A stretch of 6,252 bases of DNA. Source: Clostridia bacterium. GTDB taxonomy: Bacteria; Bacillota; Clostridia; Oscillospirales; Acutalibacteraceae. The DNA lies in assembly GCA_024404125.1 (NCBI GenBank), contig JAKSQL010000058.1:1-6252 (forward strand), read 5' to 3'. The notes below the pieces were generated by a model, which had not been told where the DNA came from, searched no databases, and worked only from the letters and a program-made list of their open reading frames with translations. Positions 1 to 5,224 of the stretch are shown here, one piece after another. How positions within the stretch are numbered: position 1 is the first letter of the stretch; the number at the start of each line of letters is the position of its first letter. The position numbers were made by a program, and so were the translations under genes.

Positions 1-946
1 ATTTGTTGCTATTGTTGGTGCTTCAGGCTCTGGTAAATCGACCATTATGAATATCCTTACGGGTTACCTTTCTTTAACACAGGGCAAGGTTACGGTGGAC
101 GGTTTTGACATTGCCGAAAATCCCGAGGAAGTAAAGCGCAGAATAGGGTATCTGCCCGAAATACCGCCGCTTTACACGGATATGAAGGTAAGAGAATACT
201 TAAACTTCATTTATGATCTTAAAAAAGTCAAGTTCCCTAAAACAGCGCATGTAGACGAGATAATAAAACTCGTAAATATTGACAGGGTACAAAACCGTCT
301 TATTAAAAATCTTTCAAAGGGATACCGTCAACGTGTGGGATTTGCTTCGGCACTTGTAGGCAATCCCGATGTACTTATTCTTGACGAGCCGACCGTTGGT
401 CTTGACCCTAATCAGATAATAGAGATAAGAAACCTTATCGCAAGACTCGGCAAAAACCATACGATAATTCTTTCCTCCCATATTCTTTCCGAAATCGAAG
501 CGGTATGTAAGAGGGTAATTATTATTAACCGTGGTCAGATTATTGCGGACGATACCCCCGATAATCTCTCAAAAACCCTCTCTACCGACCATTCGGTATC
601 CGTAAGGGTTACGGGTGACGGAAAAGAAATGCTCAAAGCATTTTCAAGTTTAAAGGGTGCAAAGAGTGTGGCAAGTTTAGGTGTAAAAGAAAAAGGCACC
701 TGCGATTTTGTTATTACACCCGAAGAAAACGAAGATATACGTGCGGGAATATTCGAGCGCGTAAGCGAAAGAGGCAAAACTGCGCTTTCACTTACAAGTA
801 ACGAACTGTCGCTTGAACAGATATTCTTACGTCTTACCTCTGCGGCGGATAATGACGAAGCAAGAAAAATGCTCGGCATAGCATTACCCGAAACCGCAGA
901 AGAAACCGAAGAAGAAAATAAAACCGAAAGCGAGGAGAATGAATAA
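1..946 (+). CDS. ABC transporter ATP-binding protein, GldA-like (5' partial)
   Basis: This is the cytoplasmic ATPase of an ABC-2 type exporter; it would hydrolyse ATP to drive the permease encoded next. The reading frame is open from base 2, so the start lies upstream and the ATG at 47 is internal. The motifs run in order: Walker A GASGSGKS (17-40); a Q-loop region IGYLPEIPPLY (143-175) with Glu where Gln is common, as in several ABC-2 ATPases; signature LSKGYRQR (311-334); Walker B VLILDEP (371-391); D-loop GLDPNQ; and the switch His in SSH (479-481). After the NBD come about 100 residues of C-terminal domain and a very acidic tail rich in Glu. The GYLPE and SKGYRQR motifs are typical of GldA-like ATPases, whereas the Walker A resembles the LolD/MacB type (see findings). 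The stop TAA overlaps the next ATG by one base. The family call is firm; the substrate is unknown. Confidence 0.93.
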   Translation, partial: FVAIVGASGSGKSTIMNILTGYLSLTQGKVTVDGFDIAENPEEVKRRIGYLPEIPPLYTDMKVREYLNFIYDLKKVKFPKTAHVDEIIKLVNIDRVQNRLIKNLSKGYRQRVGFASALVGNPDVLILDEPTVGLDPNQIIEIRNLIARLGKNHTIILSSHILSEIEAVCKRVIIINRGQIIADDTPDNLSKTLSTDHSVSVRVTGDGKEMLKAFSSLKGAKSVASLGVKEKGTCDFVITPEENEDIRAGIFERVSERGKTALSLTSNELSLEQIFLRLTSAADNDEARKMLGIALPETAEETEEENKTESEENE

Positions 947-1647
947 TGGGCGCAATATTTAAAAGAGAATTCAAGTCTTATTTTACCACGCCGATAGGTT
1001 TTATTCTGCTTGCGGCGTATTGGTTTTTCCTCGGCATTTATTTCAACATTATTTTCAGTTACGGCTCACCCGATGTAAAGACCGTAATAATCGCGATGTC
1101 TACCGTAGTGGCATTTTCAGTACCGATTATTACCATGCGTCTTATGAGTGAGGACCGTAAGCAAAAAACCGATCAGGCGCTTCTTACCGCACCCGTAAAA
1201 CTTTCGGGTATAGTGCTCGGCAAGTTTTTGGCAGCCCTTGCATTATTCGGACTTTGTTTTGCTCCTACGGTAGTTTTTGAGATAATAGTTGCAACCTATA
1301 TATCGGTAAATGTAATTTCCTATATTTACGCGCTTTTAGGTGCGCTTTTATTGGGCGCGGCACTTATATCAATAGGTATGTTTATCTCGTCTCTTACCGA
1401 AAGCCCCGTAATATCGGCAATACTTGCACTCGTAGTAAACATACTTATCCTTTATATGAACAGTTTTGCTTCTATGATTAAAACCGAGTGGATAGCAAAC
1501 GTACTTAAAAGACTTGCCTTTGTAAGTGTTTTTGAGGGCTTTGGCGAAGAGATACTTTCTATCCCCGATATAATTTACTTCATAAGCATTACAGCGGCAT
1601 TCTTATTCTTAAGCGTTCGTTCGCTTGAGAAGAGAAGATGGGCTTAA
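946..1647 (+). CDS. ABC-2 type permease, GldF-like
   Basis: This is a 233-residue integral membrane protein and the likely membrane partner of the preceding ATPase. It has about six hydrophobic segments, near residues 17-38, 46-66, 89-115, 124-148, 153-173 and 207-225. The cytoplasmic N-terminus begins with the KREFKSYFTTPIGFI pattern common in ABC-2 permeases. The loop after helix 2 carries ITMRLMSEDRKQKTDQALLT followed by APVK, the conserved stretch of GldF-type permeases. The start ATG at 946 overlaps the upstream stop in a TAATG junction, and an AGGAG Shine-Dalgarno lies at 933-937, eight bases before it, so translation is probably coupled. The length is typical of the family and no defect is visible. 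Neighbouring GldG-like and DUF4340 genes strengthen the GldF-like assignment over a generic ABC-2 permease. Confidence 0.93.
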   Translation: MGAIFKREFKSYFTTPIGFILLAAYWFFLGIYFNIIFSYGSPDVKTVIIAMSTVVAFSVPIITMRLMSEDRKQKTDQALLTAPVKLSGIVLGKFLAALALFGLCFAPTVVFEIIVATYISVNVISYIYALLGALLLGAALISIGMFISSLTESPVISAILALVVNILILYMNSFASMIKTEWIANVLKRLAFVSVFEGFGEEILSIPDIIYFISITAAFLFLSVRSLEKRRWA

Positions 1648-1656
1648 AGGGGGAAG
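1648..1656 (+). promoter_or_regulatory. Ribosome binding site setting the GldG-like start at ATG 1661
   Basis: A purine-rich AGGGGGAAG lies seven or so bases before ATG 1661 and directly after the permease stop. It favours ATG 1661 over an in-frame TTG at 1625, which lies inside the permease gene, has no such site, and would add 12 residues that are unlike the family N-terminus. Confidence 0.75.
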
Positions 1657-1660
1657 CAGT

Positions 1661-2236
1661 ATGAGTGAAAACAAGAAATTCAATATACTCGAAAAAATCA
1701 AACTTTTGAAGAGCGATAAGGTTAAAAATCAGGCGCTCTTTAAAAGAGGCGGTTTTGCAATAGGCATTACCGCTTTGGTACTTGCAGGTATAATCGCGCT
1801 TAATCTGCTTGTTGCGGTGCTTGCAAAACGTGTAACGCTCGAATACGATATTTCTCCCGATAAGGTAAATTCCATAAGCGAGGATAACGAAAAGTTCATT
1901 AAAGCCGTTAAAAAGGATGTAACCGTAACGGTTTGCGCAAGTGAGGAAAATTACCTTACTTATATGAGTTATCTTGCACAAAACAACAATGTGTCCGCAT
2001 CTTCCGATTATTACAGTCAAACCCTTAAAATAGTTGAGAAGTACGGTAACATAAACGATAAGATATCCATAAATTTCGTTGACCCGCAAACCTCCGAGTT
2101 TTTACAGATAAGTCAGAATTATTCAGACCTTCATCCAACCGTAGGCGATATAATTGTAAGTTGTAAAGTCAACGGTAATGACCGTCATAAACTTATCGCG
2201 TTTAACGATATTTACACTTTAAGCGACCCGTCATGA
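1661..2236 (+). CDS. GldG-like ABC auxiliary protein, N-terminal part ending at in-frame TGA
   Basis: This is the first 191 codons of a GldG-like (ABC-type uncharacterised transport system) protein, cut by a TGA at 2234-2236. A basic N-terminus of about 30 residues is followed by one transmembrane helix near residues 31-54. The start of the extracytoplasmic domain follows, with the family-typical pattern EYDISPDKVNSISEDNEKFI (residues 61-80) and a beta strand KDVTVTV. The fragment ends within the soluble domain just after FNDIYTLSDPS. The same frame stays open from 2237 to 3241, and together the two parts give 526 codons, a normal GldG-like length. I therefore read this as one gene interrupted by one stop, not as two genes. 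Candidate explanations are a nonsense mutation, a base-call error (GGA, TGG, TGC or CGA are one change away), or recoding of UGA. Alone, this fragment would be an anchored protein lacking most of its domain. Confidence 0.85.
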   Translation: MSENKKFNILEKIKLLKSDKVKNQALFKRGGFAIGITALVLAGIIALNLLVAVLAKRVTLEYDISPDKVNSISEDNEKFIKAVKKDVTVTVCASEENYLTYMSYLAQNNNVSASSDYYSQTLKIVEKYGNINDKISINFVDPQTSEFLQISQNYSDLHPTVGDIIVSCKVNGNDRHKLIAFNDIYTLSDPS

Positions 2237-2273
2237 TATGCCGCTATGGGATACGGTCAGTATTCGATAAGCG
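2234..2273 (+). promoter_or_regulatory. In-frame TGA followed by SECIS-like hairpin (candidate)
   Basis: The TGA at 2234-2236 is followed by a hairpin spanning 2242-2273. The upper stem is GGATAC (2249-2254) with GTATTC (2260-2265), one pair being G-U, closing the loop GGTCA (2255-2259). After one G-G mismatch the stem continues as TAT/ATA and, past a bulged A at 2270, as CGC/GCG, giving 12 pairs in all. The GGTC begins exactly 18 nt after the TGA. Bacterial selenocysteine elements lie in the coding region just after UGA, with a GGU-type apical loop on a short stem at about this distance; E. coli fdhF is similar as I remember it. The structure is seen in the sequence; the function is inference. 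No Sec machinery is in the window and a GldG-like selenoprotein is not known to me, so chance or a plain nonsense mutation is more probable. Confidence 0.25.
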
Positions 2274-3241
2274 AAAATAAAATTGAAACCGCTCTTACAA
2301 GCGCAGTTGCTTTCGTTACGAGCGATAAGACCAAAAATGCATTCTTCATCAAGGGTCATTCGAACGATGACCATTCAGCGCCCTATATCGAACTTTTAAA
2401 GGCAAACAACTATGAAATAACCGAAAACAGTGAAAAAATAGTTAACAGTATTGACAGTAAGGCCGATATTGCGGTTATTATGGCACCTGTTAACGATTTT
2501 ACCGAAACCGAAATATCTGCACTTTCCGATTTTCTTTATAACGACGGTAAACTCGGCAAGGGACTTATCTATTTCGGCAATGCAAAATGTCCCGCACTTC
2601 CTAACCTCTACGATTTTCTTTCGGAGTGGGGCATTGTAATTGAAGACGGTATTATTTTTGAAACCGATTCAAATTACTGTCTGCCCGAAGACCCGAGCGT
2701 TGTGGCTCTCTTCCCGGGTGAAGACGAAATCACCAAAAATATGAATTATTTCATTACGGGCAACAATATAGCAATGAGCGTAGGCGAAGCAAGTGAGAGC
2801 GGAATCACTGCTACCGAGGTAGTAAAAACCACCGATTCTGCTGCTAAAGTGCCGGTCGGCTCTGCCGCGGATTATAAGCCGGGTGAAGACGAAATAGGTG
2901 CCTATTCTCCGGTAATTATGGCAGAAAAGAGCGATTATAACGACAATAACGAGAAAATTTCAAGTTATGTATTTGCACTTTCGAGCACTGATTTTGCGGA
3001 CTCCGAGTATGCCGAAACAAGCATTCCCGATAAGGACCTTTGTTTAGCACTTGCCGATAAAGGCGCAAACGTAGGCGATACGGGTATAAGTTTCATTTCA
3101 AAAACCATTTCCGAAGAAAGTTTTGCAGAGAGCGTAACCGCGGCGAAATCAAACGCGATAATTATTATATTTGCAATACTTTTACCGCTCTTACTTATTG
3201 TGGCGGGCATAGTAATATTTGTAAAGAGAAGGAACGCCTGA
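2246..3241 (+). CDS. GldG-like ABC auxiliary protein, C-terminal part (same frame as upstream fragment)
   Basis: This continues the interrupted GldG-like gene in the same frame; in-frame sequence resumes at 2237 and the first Met is at 2246. It carries the rest of the extracytoplasmic domain, including the family-like segments ALTSAVAFVTSD, FFIKGHSNDDH (the usual 'GH' strand end) and ADIAVIMAPVNDFTETEISA, the 'tomb-like' P-x-x-D-F-T-x-x-E pattern of GldG-type proteins. It closes with one transmembrane helix at residues 303-326 counted from Met 2246 and a basic KRR tail. ATG 2246 has no Shine-Dalgarno and lies inside the hairpin described above, so efficient independent initiation looks unlikely. 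If made alone, the product would lack the N-terminal anchor. The coding sequence shows no further damage, which suggests that the break is recent, an error, or suppressed. The stop TGA sits one base before the next ATG. Confidence 0.85.
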   Translation: MGYGQYSISENKIETALTSAVAFVTSDKTKNAFFIKGHSNDDHSAPYIELLKANNYEITENSEKIVNSIDSKADIAVIMAPVNDFTETEISALSDFLYNDGKLGKGLIYFGNAKCPALPNLYDFLSEWGIVIEDGIIFETDSNYCLPEDPSVVALFPGEDEITKNMNYFITGNNIAMSVGEASESGITATEVVKTTDSAAKVPVGSAADYKPGEDEIGAYSPVIMAEKSDYNDNNEKISSYVFALSSTDFADSEYAETSIPDKDLCLALADKGANVGDTGISFISKTISEESFAESVTAAKSNAIIIIFAILLPLLLIVAGIVIFVKRRNA

Positions 3242-3242
3242 T

Positions 3243-4808
3243 ATGAGTGACATAATAAATAACGGCGAAAATAACGAAAACACCGAAGAGATAAACTCAG
3301 AAGAGGAATCTACGGTATTTTCCGACCCCGTGTCTCATAAAGACGGTGAGGATAAACATTCTTCCTCGTACAAGCGCATAAGGTCGCTTATAATAGCACT
3401 TGCCTGTGTTTTGATAGTTGCGGGCGGCATATTCGCGGTAATTAAGTTTATCCCCGAAAAAGAGGAAAACGAAAGCGGCGTGTCTTCCGATACAAATGAA
3501 ATAACGGTATTAAGCGAAACCGAGGACCAACTTAAAACGGTTAAGGTTACAAACAAAAGCGGCACCTTTAATTTCTATTCCGAAAAGCAAAAAAGCAGCG
3601 ATTCTTCCGAGAGTGAAGAAACGGTGGTTTGGAATCTTGAAGGTGTAAAGACCTCGGTGTTAAGTTCCTCCGCCATTTCGGGTGTAACAAACAGTGCATT
3701 GGATATGACCGCTATAATGGAAATCACCCAAAAGACTGCGGCTGAATGTGAACTTGATAATCCCAAGACCGTTGTTGAGGTTAATAAGAATGACGGTTCT
3801 TCCTATAAACTATCGGTAGGCGGCGACTCACCTGACGGCAGAGGTGTATATCTTCTCTCCTCAAAGGATAACAAGATATATCTTGTAAGTGAAGACCAGG
3901 TTACCGCATTTGATTTTGAACTGCTTGACCTTGCCGACACCACGGCAGTTCCCGCGGCAACTTTTGATGGCGATATATCCGAGTATACCGACAGCGAAGG
4001 CAATATAGCAACCTTTGATTCTATAAATATATCGGGTGCTGCGTATCAAACACCTATTCGCATTTCACCTAACACCGATAAAAGAATTGCGGCGGTTGAG
4101 CATATGGCGCAGTCAAGCCAAAAGCATTTAGGTGACCCCGAAAAAACGGGTACGGCACTCTCGCTCTTTACGGGAACTGTATCGGTTTCGGGCGCGTATT
4201 CGCTTGATATAAGCAACGAAAGTATAAATAAGTTCGGTCTTAACAACCCCGATTATATTGTTACATTAAGCATTAAAAACCAAACCAGAACTTATAAATT
4301 CAAAAAGCAGGAAGACGGTAATTACGCGTTTATTTTTGACGGCGCGGAATTTATCCGTAAGGTATACGAAAGCGCCGTTACGGTGGCAAACCTTAAAGAA
4401 AGCGATTTCTACTATTCACTCGCGGCTCCGTATCAGATAGATAAACTTTCGTCATTTACCGCAACGCTTGACGGCAAGGAGTATAAATTTGACCTGTCCA
4501 CCACCGAGGACGCTGACGGTAATTCAACCTTAAAATGCACCTATAACGGCAAGCAGATAAAAGAAGATACGTTTAAAGACTTTTACTATGAGTTTGTATC
4601 AATTTCGTACTGTGACTTTGAAAGCGCTGTACCGACAGAAAACAGTTTAAGCATAAAACTTACTTTTGCGGACGGTTCTCAGGACGTAACGGTGAACATA
4701 GGTAAAGTAAGCGCCACAAAATATGTATGTAATGTAGACGGTGAATCGGGCAGAATAACTGCCGCCACCTATAATAAGTTTATAAAGGCGTTAAAGAAAA
4801 TAATATAA
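3243..4808 (+). CDS. DUF4340 domain membrane-anchored protein
   Basis: This 521-residue protein is the usual fourth member of the GldA/F/G cassette in Firmicutes and related bacteria. Residues 1-45 are hydrophilic and acidic, and a single transmembrane helix at about 47-69 follows KRIR, giving an inside N-terminus and a large outside domain. DUF4340 features are repeated. WNLEGV (130-135) leads to ELDNP (170-174), a strand pair and SVGGDSPDGRGVYLL; a second unit has GLNNP (332-336) and a similar TYKFKKQEDGNYAFIFDG stretch; a third, looser unit spans about 401-513. An AAGGA Shine-Dalgarno at 3229-3233 lies nine bases before ATG 3243, and the gap to the previous gene is one base. The molecular role is not known. 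By position it is an accessory of the transporter, perhaps contacting the GldG-like protein outside the membrane. The gene looks intact. Confidence 0.9.
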   Translation: MSDIINNGENNENTEEINSEEESTVFSDPVSHKDGEDKHSSSYKRIRSLIIALACVLIVAGGIFAVIKFIPEKEENESGVSSDTNEITVLSETEDQLKTVKVTNKSGTFNFYSEKQKSSDSSESEETVVWNLEGVKTSVLSSSAISGVTNSALDMTAIMEITQKTAAECELDNPKTVVEVNKNDGSSYKLSVGGDSPDGRGVYLLSSKDNKIYLVSEDQVTAFDFELLDLADTTAVPAATFDGDISEYTDSEGNIATFDSINISGAAYQTPIRISPNTDKRIAAVEHMAQSSQKHLGDPEKTGTALSLFTGTVSVSGAYSLDISNESINKFGLNNPDYIVTLSIKNQTRTYKFKKQEDGNYAFIFDGAEFIRKVYESAVTVANLKESDFYYSLAAPYQIDKLSSFTATLDGKEYKFDLSTTEDADGNSTLKCTYNGKQIKEDTFKDFYYEFVSISYCDFESAVPTENSLSIKLTFADGSQDVTVNIGKVSATKYVCNVDGESGRITAATYNKFIKALKKII

Positions 4809-4824
4809 AAAAATACGGTAAGGG
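4809..4824 (+). repeat. Left arm of 16-bp perfect inverted repeat (split terminator or TIR)
   Basis: AAAAATACGGTAAGGG begins at the base after the DUF4340 stop codon and is the exact reverse complement of 5205-5220. The arms have A-run and T-run outer ends, as in a bidirectional intrinsic terminator, but they are now 380 bases apart. They may be the two halves of an ancestral terminator separated by an insertion, or the terminal inverted repeats of a MITE-like element. See the paired arm and the findings. Confidence 0.8.
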
Positions 4825-4878
4825 TTTCGGCGCGTGCCCATAAGGATGTTTTTGAAGCATTTTCGTTACGCGCCGAAA

Positions 4879-5058
4879 ATGATGTGTTCCGCCGTGCAGA
4901 ACATGATGTGTGCTTTGCACATGATGTTCGCCTGCGGCGAATGATGTGCGCCTCGACGGCGCATGGGTGGAACACATCACATCATTTTGCGGTGAAACCG
5001 CAAAGCATCATTATGGCGTACGCCATAACATCATTTGCCCGTGAGGGCAAACATCATT
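4879..5058. repeat. Array of small hairpins separated by ATGATGT / ACATCAT linkers
   Basis: Four ATGATGT linkers start at 4879, 4903, 4921 and 4941. A degenerate one (ATGGGTGG) lies at 4963. Reverse-oriented CATCA(TT) linkers then lie at 4975-4979, 4979-4986, 5005-5012, 5028-5035 and 5051-5058. Between them sit hairpins with unrelated stems: GTTC/GAAC (4886-4902), GTGC ttt GCAC (4910-4920), TCGCC tgc GGCGA (4928-4940), GCGCC tcgac GGCGC (4948-4962), TTGCGGT gaa ACCGCAA (4987-5003), TTATGGCGTACGCCATAA (5011-5028, a perfect palindrome) and TTTGCCC gtga GGGCAAA (5034-5051). The linkers themselves can pair across the centre, with GTGTTCC near 4884-4890 matching GGAACAC at 4969-4975. The whole can therefore fold as a branched structure with hairpin side arms. 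It lies between convergent genes. Its role is unknown. Confidence 0.85.
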
Positions 5059-5067
5059 AAGATTTCT

Positions 5068-5110
5068 GACTTTGGATATCCAAAGTCGTTGCTTGCAACG
5101 ATGTCGGACA
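5068..5110. repeat. Cluster of perfect palindromes at the right end of the hairpin array
   Basis: A perfect 20-base palindrome GACTTTGGATATCCAAAGTC occupies 5068-5087. It is followed at once by CGTTGC tt GCAACG (5087-5100) and by TGTC g GACA (5102-5110). These hairpins lack the CATCATT spacers of the array to the left. No gene covers them, and no T-run follows, so they are not intrinsic terminators themselves. Confidence 0.8.
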
Positions 5111-5126
5111 ACTATCGGATAAAGAA

Positions 5127-5173
5127 ACCTGCTGAAAAGGAATTTTATTTTCCTTCTCAGCAGGTACTTTTTT
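5127..5173. terminator. Bidirectional rho-independent terminator
   Basis: The stem ACCTGCTGA (5127-5135) pairs with TCAGCAGGT (5157-5165). After one A/C mismatch, AAGGAA (5137-5142) pairs with TTCCTT (5150-5155) around a seven-base loop, TTTTATT. A run of six T (5168-5173) follows on the plus strand, and on the minus strand the stem is followed by TTTCTTT. It would stop transcripts of the plus-strand operon, though about 320 bases after its last stop codon. It would also stop secA transcripts, about 60 bases after theirs. Confidence 0.88.
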
Positions 5174-5204
5174 CAAAAACTGCCTTATCCACCCGTAGCA
5201 TTTT

Positions 5205-5220
5205 CCCTTACCGTATTTTT
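5205..5220 (-). repeat. Right arm of 16-bp perfect inverted repeat (split terminator or TIR)
   Basis: CCCTTACCGTATTTTT is the exact reverse complement of 4809-4824 and begins four bases beyond the secA stop codon as read on the minus strand. Inward from both arms the sequences differ, except that each is followed by a T-rich trimer or tetramer on the plus strand (TTT at 4825-4827, TTTT at 5201-5204). This is what a split TTTT terminator loop would leave. Confidence 0.8.
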
Positions 5221-5224
5221 ATTT

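Larger units (their letters stand above)
4825..5204. mobile_element. Candidate hairpin-rich non-autonomous insertion (REP/MITE-like)
   Basis: This 380-bp block fills the space between the two 16-base inverted arms and contains no supportable gene. It begins with an 11-bp inverted repeat, TTTCGGCGCGT (4825-4835) with ACGCGCCGAAA (4868-4878), around a 32-base interior. A hairpin array, two strong palindromes and a rho-independent terminator follow. Short open frames crossing it are artefacts of the repeats. The case for mobility is indirect: the block interrupts what would otherwise be a compact terminator, and its content is modular and palindromic. It encodes no transposase, so any movement would depend on other elements in the cell. 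The alternative is that it is a resident structured RNA or a DNA cruciform region that built up in place. Confidence 0.4.

Noticed and set aside
1589..2089. Minus-strand 166-codon open frame opposite the permease end and the GldG-like start.
   Set aside because: It lies entirely antisense to two well-supported genes in an operon and its translation has no recognisable domain.
2234..3262. Genome-wide reassignment of UGA (Trp or Gly) as the explanation for the in-frame TGA.
   Set aside because: Both TGA-ended genes (GldG-like at 3239, secA at 5225) do have an in-frame TAA shortly after, so their stops do not exclude it. However, all Trp codons in the window are TGG and Gly uses GGN freely, with only one internal TGA in about 1,900 codons. 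A reassigned code would show many TGA codons.
4769..4980. Two overlapping minus-strand open frames rich in His, Arg and Ser across the hairpin array.
   Set aside because: They arise from the ATGATGT linkers read in reverse (repeated H-H or T-S patterns), overlap the end of the DUF4340 gene, lack a ribosome binding site, and end inside or against other genes. They are repeat artefacts.
4879..5058. CRISPR array.
   Set aside because: The repeated units are only 7-8 bases, change orientation half way, and the 'spacers' are themselves hairpins. This does not fit 24-40 base direct repeats with unrelated spacers.
5117..5190. GGATAA (5117-5122) and TTATCC (5185-5190) flanking the terminator as possible small terminal repeats.
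   Set aside because: Six bases is too short to stand out in a region this rich in inverted repeats, and no target duplication is visible beside them.
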